A DNA stretch of 64,000 bases from Oerskovia enterophila (GTDB taxonomy: Bacteria > Actinomycetota > Actinomycetes > Actinomycetales > Cellulomonadaceae), in assembly GCF_001692445.1 (NCBI RefSeq), contig NZ_MAQA01000010.1, positions 29,923-93,922 on the forward strand, given 5' to 3'. Each line of letters begins with the position of its first letter. Position 1 is the first letter of the stretch. This document shows, in pieces, positions 54,315-62,439 of this stretch. Both the position numbers and the translations under genes were made by a program. The notes below the pieces were generated by a model. That model searched no databases and was not told the DNA's origin. It saw only the letters and a program-made list of their open reading frames with translations.

Positions 54315-55175
54315 CTACCACTCCCCTCGGGCGGAGGACTGCGCGGGTTCTGGTTCAGGTTCGCCGGGCCGCTCGGTGACGCCCTCGCCCGGGGCGACGA
54401 GCGTCGTCGTGCGCGGGCCGAGGTGCGATCCCGCCCTCCCCGCGAGGTGACCCGACGGCTCGCGCAGGGCGTCGTCGTCGGACAGCGGTACGCCGGCGCC
54501 GTACACGCCGTCCTTCTGGTCCCGGACCACGACCCCCGAGGCGAGCTCGATCACTCGTTGACGCATCTGGTTGACGAACCCCGAGTCGTGCGTCGCCATG
54601 ACGACGGTGGTCCCCGTGCCGTTGATGCGCGAGAGCAGGTTCATGATCCCGAGCGAGGTGTTCGGGTCCAGGTTCCCGGTCGGCTCGTCGGCGAGCAGGA
54701 TCGAGGGACGGTTGACGAAGGCTCGCGCGATCGCGACACGCTGCTGCTCGCCGCCCGAGAGCTCGTGCGGGCGCCGCTTCTCCTTGCCCTGCAGGCCGAC
54801 CATCTCGAGGACCTCGGGGACGGTCACGGCGATCGTGTGGCGCGGCTTGCCTGTCACCTGCAGCGCGAACGCGACGTTCTCGAAGACGGTCTTGTTCTGG
54901 AGCAGGCGGAAGTCCTGGAAGACGACGCCGATCTGTCGACGCAGCGACGGGACCTTCCAGCTCGACAGGGTCGAGAGGTCACGGCCCGCGACGAACACCT
55001 TGCCCCGCGTGGGCCGTTCCTCGCGCAGCACCAGGCGCAGGCACGTCGACTTCCCGGAGCCGGACGCACCGACCAGGAAGACGAACTCGCCGCGCTCGAT
55101 CTCTGCGGACATGTCGTCCAGGGCAGGCCTGGCGCCGCGGGCGTAGACCTTCGAGACGTTCTCAAATCGGATCAC
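54315..55175 (-). CDS. ftsE: Cell division ATP-binding protein FtsE
   Basis: A 286-aa ABC ATPase. Walker [10 protein letters not shown] lies at 36-44, signature LSGGEQQR near 136-143, Walker [12 protein letters not shown] and the H-loop THDSGF. About 55-60 C-terminal residues rich in Pro, Gly and Glu extend beyond the normal FtsE of about 229 aa. GTG 55175 starts exactly at the conserved [11 protein letters not shown]. Confidence 0.96.
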   Translation of the reverse strand: MIRFENVSKVYARGARPALDDMSAEIERGEFVFLVGASGSGKSTCLRLVLREERPTRGKVFVAGRDLSTLSSWKVPSLRRQIGVVFQDFRLLQNKTVFENVAFALQVTGKPRHTIAVTVPEVLEMVGLQGKEKRRPHELSGGEQQRVAIARAFVNRPSILLADEPTGNLDPNTSLGIMNLLSRINGTGTTVVMATHDSGFVNQMRQRVIELASGVVVRDQKDGVYGAGVPLSDDDALREPSGHLAGRAGSHLGPRTTTLVAPGEGVTERPGEPEPEPAQSSARGEW

Positions 55176-55378
55176 AGCAGTTGACCAGTCTCTCGGTGGG
55201 GGAAGCGAATTCGTTCGCTGGTCGCCCACGAGAGTAGGCACGCCCCGCAGGGCTGACACCGCTGACACGCCGGGCTCGCCCGGATCGGGCAGGGTTCACG
55301 ATCGTGGCGGCCCGCGGTGGGTCCGGCGCGGGATCGGGCGCCCGGGCCCTGCCGGGGGCGGGCCAGGGCACTGTGCAC

Positions 55379-55438
55379 CGCCACGCCGGGGCAGGCCTTG
55401 GCCGGGCGCCCCGGCCCGGCCCGCCCCGGCGCGTGGCG
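55379..55438 (-). terminator. Stem-loop abutting the prfB stop
   Basis: Arms CGCCACGCCGGGGC (55379-55392) and 55423-55438 pair with a two-nt bulge; the loop itself is very GC-rich and may form another hairpin. It begins at the base after the prfB stop on the minus strand. The remainder of 55176-55378 is GC-rich with no gene. Confidence 0.55.
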
Positions 55439-56551
55439 TCAGGCCTGCTCGGCGCCCCGCCGCCAGCGGATGCCGGCCTCGATGAAGCCGTCGATGTCCC
55501 CGTCGAACACACCCGAGGTGTTGCCGACCTCGTACTCGGTGCGCAGGTCCTTGACCATCTGGTACGGGTGCAGCACGTACGAGCGCATCTGGTCGCCCCA
55601 GCTCGCCTTGATGTCGCCGGCCATGGCCTTCTTGGCCGCGCTCTCCTCGGCCTGGCGCTGGAGCAGCAGGCGCGACTGGAGGACGCGCAACGCCGCGGCG
55701 CGGTTCTGGATCTGCGACTTCTCGTTCTGCATGGACACGACGATCCCGGTGGGGATGTGGGTCATGCGCACGGCCGAGTCGGTCGTGTTGACGGACTGGC
55801 CGCCCGGGCCCGACGAGCGGAAGACGTCGACCTTGATCTCCGACTCGGGGATCTCGACCGAGTCCGTCTGCTCGATGAGCGGGATGACCTCGACCGCGGC
55901 GAACGACGTCTGACGACGTCCCTGGTTGTCGAACGGCGAGATGCGCACCAGGCGGTGCGTGCCGGCCTCGACCGACAGGTTGCCGAACGCGTAGGGGGCC
56001 TTGACCTCGAAGGTCGCGGACTTGAGCCCCGCCTCCTCCGCGTAGGACGTGTCGAGGACCTGGGTCGGGTAGCCGTGGCGCTCGGCCCAGCGCAGGTACA
56101 TGCGCATGAGCATCTCGGCGAAGTCGGCCGCGTCCACGCCGCCTGCCCCCGCACGGATCGTCACGACGGCCTCGCGGGCGTCGTACTCGCCCGTGAGCAG
56201 GGTCTTGACCTCGAGCACGCCCAGGTCCGTACGGATCTGCTCGAGCTCCGAGGCCGCCTCGGCGAGCGTCTCGGGATCACCGTTGTCCTCGGTCGCCATC
56301 TCGACGAGCGTCTCGAGGTCGTCGATCCGGTCACCCATGTTCGTGATGCGGTCGAGCTCGGACTGCGTCTGGGAGAGGGCCGTCGTGACCTTCTGGGCGG
56401 CGTCGGGGTCGTCCCACAGGTCGGGGGCCGACGCCTTGTCCGAGAGCTCCGCGATCTGGACGCGCAGCGCGTCCGGGTTGCTCACGGCGCTGATGGTGCC
56501 GAGCGTCGAACGGAGGGCGCGGATCTCGTGCGGGAAGTCGATGGTGGCCAC
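55439..56551 (-). CDS. prfB: Peptide chain release factor 2
   Basis: A 370-aa class I release factor recognising UGA and UAA. The SPF tripeptide is at 205-207 ([12 protein letters not shown]) and the catalytic GGQ at 250-252. The reading frame is continuous, so the programmed +1 frameshift used in E. coli and many bacteria is absent. GTG 56551 has TAACCT 8 nt upstream and no clear Shine-Dalgarno. Confidence 0.97.
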   Translation of the reverse strand: MATIDFPHEIRALRSTLGTISAVSNPDALRVQIAELSDKASAPDLWDDPDAAQKVTTALSQTQSELDRITNMGDRIDDLETLVEMATEDNGDPETLAEAASELEQIRTDLGVLEVKTLLTGEYDAREAVVTIRAGAGGVDAADFAEMLMRMYLRWAERHGYPTQVLDTSYAEEAGLKSATFEVKAPYAFGNLSVEAGTHRLVRISPFDNQGRRQTSFAAVEVIPLIEQTDSVEIPESEIKVDVFRSSGPGGQSVNTTDSAVRMTHIPTGIVVSMQNEKSQIQNRAAALRVLQSRLLLQRQAEESAAKKAMAGDIKASWGDQMRSYVLHPYQMVKDLRTEYEVGNTSGVFDGDIDGFIEAGIRWRRGAEQA

Positions 56552-56627
56552 GATCGTCTAGGTTACGCGACGCGAGGGCAGGCGTGGCTCGGTGCTCGCC
56601 ACAGCGGGCACCGAGCGGCCCGTCACG

Positions 56628-57869
56628 TCACGCGCCCGACGACGGAGCGTCGGGTCCGGCGGCGGTGTCGCCGCGGTCCGTGCTCCCGGCCGAGGACGTC
56701 GCGGGCGCCGTCGGCGCGGGGGCGGTCGCACCGCCCTGCTCCTGGTCGACGTCTCCTGTCCCGGCCGCCGCGCGACCTTCGGCGCGCGCCTTGGCGAGCA
56801 GCGCCTCGAGGCGCTGCTTCTTGCGCTTGCGGTTGTCGCGCAGACCGATCACCAGGACGGCTACCGCGGCGAGGAGGAGGATCTGGACCCACGGGATCGC
56901 CCAGGTCGTCACGGTGACCGTGACGGGCTCGAACGGAGCCTCGACCGGGACGTCCACGGCCCCTCCCGTGCTGACGGGCACAGGAGTCACGGTGATCTCG
57001 GTCGTCACGGGCCCGACGGGCCAGATCCCCGCCACGGCGAACGCGGTCGAGCGGGAGGTCCCCGGGATCAGCTCCTCGACGCCCTCGGTCCCCCGGTCGA
57101 CCGTGGTGTCGCCGATGCCGAACGGGCCAGACACGTGCGCCTGCTGCTCGGCACCGACGCGGAGGTTCCCGTCGTTGGTCACGCCGTACGCGACCCGCAC
57201 CGAACCGGGCGCGAACGGGTTCCACGACGGCTCGTACGTCGCCTTGACGTCCGTGAGCGCGAGCGAGGGCGTGACCTCCCCGGGCACGCGCAGGTTGACT
57301 CGCACGCCGACGCGACTCTCGACGCCGACGCCGGGACCCGCTGCCGTGGACGCGGACGTGACGGTCGCGACGATGCCGGCCGGGTGGTCGCCCGGGGTAG
57401 CGCCCTCAGGGACCGTGATGGTGAACGGCACGATCACGGTCTCCCCCGCGGGCACGTCCACGGTCGGCTGGACCTCGAACCACCCGCCCGAGTCCTGGGG
57501 TTCCTGGTCCGAGGTCCGGATGTCGAACTTGCCCATGGGCGTGAAGATGCCGTCGTTGGTGACCATCGTGAACGTGACCGGTCCGGCCCCGTGGTTCGAG
57601 ACGGCCACCTGATCCTGGATCTGTTCCCCCGGCTCGGCGACGAAGTCGAAGATCCGACGCTCGTCCGGCCCCTCGGGCGTCGCCGTCGTGACCGAGAAGC
57701 GGATCTCCCCGGGATCCTTCTCGTCAGCGTGCGCCGCCCCGAGGCCACCGGCCAGCGCCAGCAGCAGGGCGCCCAGCCCCAGGACGCTCCTGCGGAGACG
57801 GCCCGCACGACGAGAGACCACCGGCCGAGATCCTGCGCCGGACACCTTGTGCACTTCCTTGCTCACCAC
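56628..57869 (-). CDS. DUF916-type WxL-interacting membrane protein
   Basis: A 413-aa single-pass envelope protein. A signal peptide (to about 48) is followed by two beta-sandwich domains: IRFSVTTATPEGPDERRIFDFVAEPGEQIQDQVAVSNHG (in two blocks) is the WxL-interacting/peptidoglycan-binding N-terminal region, and NLRVPGEVTPSLALTDVKATYEPSWNPF marks the second. A transmembrane helix (WVQILLLAAVAVLVIGLRD, about 335-355) and a basic then Ala/Pro/Gly-rich cytoplasmic tail end it. Its neighbour upstream encodes a WxL-like protein. Confidence 0.88.
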   Translation of the reverse strand: MVSKEVHKVSGAGSRPVVSRRAGRLRRSVLGLGALLLALAGGLGAAHADEKDPGEIRFSVTTATPEGPDERRIFDFVAEPGEQIQDQVAVSNHGAGPVTFTMVTNDGIFTPMGKFDIRTSDQEPQDSGGWFEVQPTVDVPAGETVIVPFTITVPEGATPGDHPAGIVATVTSASTAAGPGVGVESRVGVRVNLRVPGEVTPSLALTDVKATYEPSWNPFAPGSVRVAYGVTNDGNLRVGAEQQAHVSGPFGIGDTTVDRGTEGVEELIPGTSRSTAFAVAGIWPVGPVTTEITVTPVPVSTGGAVDVPVEAPFEPVTVTVTTWAIPWVQILLLAAVAVLVIGLRDNRKRKKQRLEALLAKARAEGRAAAGTGDVDQEQGGATAPAPTAPATSSAGSTDRGDTAAGPDAPSSGA

Positions 57870-57913
57870 GACTTCCGATCATCCTCGAACGGTCTACCTG
57901 CTCCGGAGACGGT

Positions 57914-57943
57914 ACAGGGCCGACGGAGATCCGCCGGCCCTGT
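57914..57943 (-). terminator. Hairpin between the WxL-like and DUF916 genes
   Basis: Arms ACAGGGCCG (57914-57922) and 57935-57943 pair perfectly and are extended by a C/A mismatch and three more pairs around an AGAT loop. It lies 37 nt after the WxL-like stop and 45 nt before the DUF916 start, so it may reduce read-through into the membrane partner. Confidence 0.7.
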
Positions 57944-57979
57944 GTCGTCACCGTCCGTGACACTGATCGCGTGAAGCGG

Positions 57980-58630
57980 TCAGCTCTCCATGAGCGTCAG
58001 CGTCAGCGTCGACGCGTACGCACCGGAGGGGGTGCTCTTCGGCACGGTCAGGTTGAGCCCGGCCTTGACGCCGAACGTCTGGCCGTTGGCCTCGGCGGAC
58101 GAACCGGACGAGACCAGGAGGTCGCCGACCTGGACACCACCCGTGAGCCAGTCGCCACCGGGCCCCTCGGTGTCCGGCACCTCCTGGAGCTCACCGGCGA
58201 TCGGCTGGCCCGGGGTGACGTTAAAGTCGCCGGGGATCGGGTTGGTCAGCTCGGGGACCCAGCCGAGGTTGGCGGAGTCGATCTCCGGCAGGCCGGCTGC
58301 CACGAAGTTGCTCACCTGGCCGCTGACGTTCCAGGCCGCGTCGGCACCCACGTCGTTGCGGTCGTCGGAGACGCTGACGCCGTCGAGGGTGCCCGTGAAC
58401 TCACGGTTGCCCGCTGCCCAGATGTCGTCGCTGGTGGACTCGTTCAGCGTGACGGACGGGTTGGCGACCGTGAGCGTGAGCGCTCCGACCGGGGTGACCG
58501 AGACCTGGATCTGAACGTCCTCGTCCTGGTTCACGTCGGCCGCGGCCGACGACGCCATCGCGATGGTCCCGAGCAGCATCGCGCTGAGCGCTCCGCCAGC
58601 GATCCACTGCTTCCTTGCACGTGCATTCAT
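57980..58630 (-). CDS. WxL-like secreted surface protein
   Basis: A 216-aa secreted protein. A signal peptide (MNARARKQWIAGG..., cut near AAA at about 31) is followed by a beta-rich domain with VQIQVSVTPVGALTLTVANPSVTLN in front, the WxL-type motif AAWNVSGQVSNF and a C-terminal YASTLTLTLMES in place of the second WxL motif. No LPXTG and no C-terminal helix are present, so attachment would be non-covalent. ATG 58630 has CGGAGA 6 nt upstream. A terminator-like hairpin lies between it and its DUF916 partner. Confidence 0.8.
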   Translation of the reverse strand: MNARARKQWIAGGALSAMLLGTIAMASSAAADVNQDEDVQIQVSVTPVGALTLTVANPSVTLNESTSDDIWAAGNREFTGTLDGVSVSDDRNDVGADAAWNVSGQVSNFVAAGLPEIDSANLGWVPELTNPIPGDFNVTPGQPIAGELQEVPDTEGPGGDWLTGGVQVGDLLVSSGSSAEANGQTFGVKAGLNLTVPKSTPSGAYASTLTLTLMES

Positions 58631-58802
58631 GTAAGTCTCCGTCGTTGGAGGGTGTCGGACCGGATCACCATAGCGGCGAACCGGCGGTTTTGGCAGCCCC
58701 CAGTCAAAAGTCGCACCTTTCGTTAAGAAAGTTAACGATCGTGTTAGCGCTAACTCAATCATGTTCACTCGCCCGACACCTTTTTCGGGAGGGGAGGGTC
58801 GA

Positions 58803-59297
58803 TCACCAAGCTCGCGCACTGGACTCTGCACGCACGATGATGCCATCAGACCAGAGCTGCGTCACCCAGCTGACGAGAACCGGGCGCGACCGTGCCGCCA
58901 GGCGGACGGTCGCCGTGCGCCCGTCGGGCGCGGAGGCTTCGATGATCGAGACGTCGTCCAGCCCTGTCAGCATGGCCGGGTGGGCGACGAGGAACGACCG
59001 GACGGACGACTCGACGTCCGCGTCGCTCAGGACCAGGACTGCCCCCTCGACCGGGTCCGCCAGACCTCCCTGGTAGACGGTCTCGGCGGGCATCGCGTCG
59101 GCGGCGTCGAGAGCCGAGACGTCGGCCAGGTCGAACAGCCGCTTGCGGTCCAGGTGGACCGCCGTCGCGGAGACGACCACGGCCACCAGGACGAGCGCGA
59201 ACGCGACGAACATGCTGGTGAGAAGCATGATCTGGCCGCCCTCGCCGTCTCGCTCGTGCGCATGCCCTCGTCCAGGGATGCCCCGGGAGCGCCTCAC
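58803..59297 (-). CDS. TadG-like / Rv3654c-like Flp pilus-assembly protein
   Basis: A 164-aa protein, last gene of the Tad operon. After about 20 basic residues, GEGGQIMLLTSMFVAFALVLVAVVVSATAVHLDRKRLFDLADVSALDAA (in two blocks) is the N-terminal Tad domain with its single helix and type IV pilin-like start. The extracytoplasmic part is short. GTG 59297 overlaps the TadE-like stop as GTGA. An AT-rich stretch (58690-58770) separates it from the WxL-like gene. Confidence 0.88.
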   Translation of the reverse strand: MRRSRGIPGRGHAHERDGEGGQIMLLTSMFVAFALVLVAVVVSATAVHLDRKRLFDLADVSALDAADAMPAETVYQGGLADPVEGAVLVLSDADVESSVRSFLVAHPAMLTGLDDVSIIEASAPDGRTATVRLAARSRPVLVSWVTQLWSDGIIVRAESSARAW

Positions 59298-59860
59298 GAC
59301 CGAGCCCCCGCGTACGTGTCCACCGGCGAGGTGTGCACGGCCTGTACCGGGATGGACAGCGGTACCCATGACCCGATCCCCGAGGGGACGAAGGGCAGCC
59401 CGACGTCGTATCGCACGACCGTCACGACCTCGCTTCCCGGAGCGAGGCAGGGGTCGCTGGAACAGGAGAGCCCGAGGACGTCCGAGGGTCGTACGTCATC
59501 GAAACCCTGGTCGGAGAGCGCCAACGAGGTGGCTACCCCCGCCCGTACCTGCCCCTCGGCCACCGAGTCCGCTGTCACGAACGCACGGGCGGACTCCTTC
59601 GCCGCGCCCTCGACCGCAAAGGTCGCCGCCTGGATCCGGCCGAGAGTCAGTGCCAGGTACAGGACCGGGAGAATCAGGACAAGTGCCGCACCGAGGAACT
59701 CGACCTGCGCGTTCCCTGCGTCGCCGAACGCCCGGGCGACCGAGCGACGACGAAAATTCACCCGGTCGACATGATCCGACCGTCGGCGGGCACCCCCATC
59801 GACGACCTTCACGCCCCCGCGCGGGTACCTCTCGTGGACCGGGCGCGCCCGGGATCTCAC
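59294..59860 (-). CDS. TadE-like minor pilin
   Basis: A 188-aa single-pass protein. GNAQVEFLGAALVLILPVLYLALTLGRIQAATFAVEGAAKESARAF (two blocks) is the TadE-type pilin helix. The extracytoplasmic part contains a cysteine pair (LSCSSDPCLAP), which could form a disulfide. GTG 59860 is chosen for its GTGA overlap with the preceding gene; a start at 59761 would remove 33 residues of unconserved sequence. Confidence 0.85.
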   Translation of the reverse strand: MRSRARPVHERYPRGGVKVVDGGARRRSDHVDRVNFRRRSVARAFGDAGNAQVEFLGAALVLILPVLYLALTLGRIQAATFAVEGAAKESARAFVTADSVAEGQVRAGVATSLALSDQGFDDVRPSDVLGLSCSSDPCLAPGSEVVTVVRYDVGLPFVPSGIGSWVPLSIPVQAVHTSPVDTYAGARS

Positions 59861-60261
59861 GGTTCCTCCGACAGTGCGTGGCCGCTCACCGTCAACGTCC
59901 CGGCCGGACCGAGAAGACCGACCACCGGGAACGGGGCCGTCACGGTCACTTCCACGACCGGCAGGCCCTCCAGCTCGACCTCGCGCGCCGTCACGTCCTG
60001 GGCGAACCGCTCCGAGAGCGCGGCATCGATCAGCTGCTGCGTGCGTTCGACACCGTCCGCCGGCGTACGGTCCGCCCGCCCCGCAAGGCGCGCGCCCTCC
60101 GCCGCGCTGTCGATCACGACGGCGCGCACGTGGAGCACGAGCACCACCTGCACGACGCCGAGGAGGAGCACGACGACGAGGACCGACACCAGCACGAAGT
60201 CGACGACGGCAGATCCGTCCTCCGCTCCTCGCGCCGCCCCCCGGTCGGCGTCCCGGCCCAT
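59857..60261 (-). CDS. TadE family minor pilin
   Basis: A 134-aa protein with a short basic N-terminus, then GSAVVDFVLVSVLVVVLLLGVVQVVLVLHVRAVVIDSAAEGARLAG (two blocks), the TadE motif with the conserved acidic residue five positions into the helix (Asp in place of Glu). ATG 60261 lies 1 nt after the pilin stop; an upstream GTG at 60273 would add four residues. It would be processed by a TadV-type prepilin peptidase, not encoded here. Confidence 0.88.
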   Translation of the reverse strand: MGRDADRGAARGAEDGSAVVDFVLVSVLVVVLLLGVVQVVLVLHVRAVVIDSAAEGARLAGRADRTPADGVERTQQLIDAALSERFAQDVTAREVELEGLPVVEVTVTAPFPVVGLLGPAGTLTVSGHALSEEP

Positions 60262-60262
60262 C

Positions 60263-60460
60263 TCAGGGACCACTCACGCTGCTGATCGCATCGCTGAAGG
60301 TGGTGGTCAGCGCGGGCCCCGCCACGGCCCAGAGCGCGATGACGAGCCCTGCCGTCATGAGCGTGACCAGGACCCATCCCGGGACATCACCCCGCTCGGT
60401 CCCACCGTGCGAGGCACGTCGCACCAGCCTGCTCGTCCAGTCCTTCACCAGCTGCTCCAC
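60263..60460 (-). CDS. Putative Flp-type major pilin, 65 aa
   Basis: A small protein VEQLVKDWTSRLVRRASHGG, then ERGDVPGWVLVTLMTAGLVIALWAVAGPALTTTFSDAISSVSG, with one hydrophobic helix (about 27-48). The short basic leader, the helix starting right after it and the position between tadC and tadE correspond to Rv3656c of M. tuberculosis, the pilin candidate. GTG 60460 is preceded by AAGGAG with a 5-nt spacer. The leader contains a perfect hairpin CTGGAC/GTCCAG (60497-60512), which may help accumulate pilin mRNA. Confidence 0.8.
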   Translation of the reverse strand: MEQLVKDWTSRLVRRASHGGTERGDVPGWVLVTLMTAGLVIALWAVAGPALTTTFSDAISSVSGP

Positions 60461-60630
60461 CGCTGCTCCTTGGTCGTTCTCTTCTCGGATCCTGACCTGG
60501 ACAGGCGTCCAGGACGAATGTTCATGTCGGTTGCCCATCAAAGGCCGAGGCCCGCCCGACGACCGACCGCACGCCACAGCGCACCCGAGGCAGTGCCCTG
60601 CCGAAGTGCTCGCACCTCCGGCCCCCACGC

Positions 60631-61581
60631 TCAGAGGCCGATCTGCAGTGTCACGATCGACGGATAGACCGCGAAGACGACCGTCACCGGAAGGATGAGG
60701 AACACCACCGGGATCATCATGAGGACCTCCTTGCGCCCGCCGGACTCCATGAGTCCTCGCCTTCCCGCCTCGCGCACGTCCTGGGCCTGGGCTCGGAGAA
60801 CCTCCGCCAAGGGCGTTCCTCGCTCGACGGCCACCGCCACCCCCTCGGCGAACCGGGTCAGGCTCGCGAGCGTCGTCCGGTCGGCGAGGTCCTCGAGCGC
60901 GCGGGCCAGGGGAACCCCGGACCGGACGGCCGACAGCGTGGCTGCGAGCTCGACGGAGAGCTCGCCGTGCGCACTGGTGGCGACCCTCTCCATCGCCGCT
61001 ACCGGCCCTTCTCCGGCTCCGACCGACAGGGCGAGCAGCTCGGCGACCGTCGGGAACTCGCTGAGCATCCGCTCCTCGCGCCGAGCGATCCGGCGCGAGA
61101 GCATCTGGTCGCACGACAACAGCCCGCCGACCCCGCAGAGGAGCACCAGCAGGAGGAGCACGACGACCGAGGACCCCCGCGTGGCCGCGAGGAGGAGTGC
61201 AACGACCAGTCCCCCGGCGAGGCCCACGGCCCCCCAGACGACCTGACGGGCCCGGAACTGGTCCACGCTCTCCTGCGAGCCGGCCCGGTCGAGACGACGG
61301 CGCACCTCGGACCGTGAGGAGCCGAAGCGTTCCAGCATCCGGCCCGCCGCCGCGATCCTCAGCCCGAGGACACGGTCGACAGTGTGGAGCCTGCTCGCCG
61401 ACGACGTCTCCGCCAGCAGTCCCGAGGTCGCGCCGTGGAGCCTCAGGTACGGACCGACCCGCTCGTCGAGCCGGACCCGCCGCGCCCTGAGCCGGGAGGC
61501 GATCACCAGGACCCCCCACCCGAACAGGGCGCCGGCCGTCGCCCCGGACCACAGGAGCCCAGAACCGTCCGTCCCGCTCAC
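60631..61581 (-). CDS. tadC: Tad inner-membrane platform protein TadC
   Basis: A 316-aa type II secretion F-domain protein. The cytosolic part carries EFPTVAELLALSVGAGEGPVAAMERV and LEDLADRTTLASLTRFAEGVAVAVERGTPLAEVLRAQAQD (two blocks). Helices are at the ends and about 140-180. The C-terminus KEVLMMIPVVFLILPVTVVFAVYP is typical of TadC. GTG 61581 overlaps the tadB stop as GTGA. Confidence 0.92.
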   Translation of the reverse strand: MSGTDGSGLLWSGATAGALFGWGVLVIASRLRARRVRLDERVGPYLRLHGATSGLLAETSSASRLHTVDRVLGLRIAAAGRMLERFGSSRSEVRRRLDRAGSQESVDQFRARQVVWGAVGLAGGLVVALLLAATRGSSVVVLLLLVLLCGVGGLLSCDQMLSRRIARREERMLSEFPTVAELLALSVGAGEGPVAAMERVATSAHGELSVELAATLSAVRSGVPLARALEDLADRTTLASLTRFAEGVAVAVERGTPLAEVLRAQAQDVREAGRRGLMESGGRKEVLMMIPVVFLILPVTVVFAVYPSIVTLQIGL

Positions 61582-62438
61582 CGCAGCACCCGCGCTTCCT
61601 CGGGCAGGCGACCGATCCTTCGCATCAGCTGGTAGGCCACGAGCGAGCACACCGCGCCTCCCCCGAGGACCGCGACCCCCTGCATGGAGTTGTAGGCCTG
61701 CGCGGTCTCGGGCCGGGTCGCCAGCAGGGCGAGGACGACCCAGGGACCGGCCACCGCGAGCCGAGCGCCGCTGACCGTCCACGACTGCCGCGCCTCGAGC
61801 TCGCCACGTGTCCTCGCATCCTCGCGCAGGAAGAGGGCGAGCGTACGCAAGAGCCTCCCGAGGTCGGTCCCACCGACCTCCCTGGTCATGCGCAGCGCTT
61901 CGACGATCCGGTCCGCGACCGGGTCTGCGAGCCGCATCTTGAGCGCGTCAAGACAGTCGCCGAACCGGCCGGAGGCCCGAAAGTCCTGGGCGAACTGTGC
62001 GAACGGCTCCCTCAGCTCGACAGGACCGCGCTCTCCGAGCTGCCCCACGGCCTCCGGGAGCGAGAGGCCCGCACGCACACCCGACGCCAGGTGGTCGACG
62101 GCCTCTGGCCACACGTCCCGCAGGCTCGTCCTTCGACGTCGGGCCCGCGAACGCACCACGGCGACCGGTGCCAGAGCAGCGAACAGTGCGAAGCACGCGG
62201 CGATCGGCAGAGCACGCGTCAGGGCGAGCCCGACGACGAGCACGAAGAGCCCGACCCCCACGCTCCCGGCGGCGAGCGCTCGAGGCGAGACACCCGGAAG
62301 CCCCGCCTGCACCAGGGCGTCCTGGGTACGGACGGACCAGCCGTCCGCCTCCCGCGGCGCGCGAGGGCGCGGCTCCCACCAGGACGACCACAGGCAGACG
62401 AGCCCCGCGCCCAGCAACAGACCGACCACGACCCCCAT
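61578..62438 (-). CDS. tadB: Tad inner-membrane platform protein TadB
   Basis: A 286-aa type II secretion F-domain protein. DVWPEAVDHLASGVRAGLSLPEAVGQLGERGP and VEALRMTREVGGTDLGRLLRTLALFLREDARTRGELEARQSW (each in blocks) are the F-domain. Four helices are predicted. ATG 62438 lies 1 nt after the tadA stop; an earlier start at 62459 would overlap tadA. It pairs with TadC as the assembly platform. Confidence 0.92.
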   Translation of the reverse strand: MGVVVGLLLGAGLVCLWSSWWEPRPRAPREADGWSVRTQDALVQAGLPGVSPRALAAGSVGVGLFVLVVGLALTRALPIAACFALFAALAPVAVVRSRARRRRTSLRDVWPEAVDHLASGVRAGLSLPEAVGQLGERGPVELREPFAQFAQDFRASGRFGDCLDALKMRLADPVADRIVEALRMTREVGGTDLGRLLRTLALFLREDARTRGELEARQSWTVSGARLAVAGPWVVLALLATRPETAQAYNSMQGVAVLGGGAVCSLVAYQLMRRIGRLPEEARVLR

Positions 62439-62439
62439 G

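Noticed and set aside
60461..61552. A longer pilin frame extending into tadC
   Set aside because: It overlaps tadC on the same strand in another frame; the AAGGAG before GTG 60460 gives a 65-aa pilin like Rv3656c.
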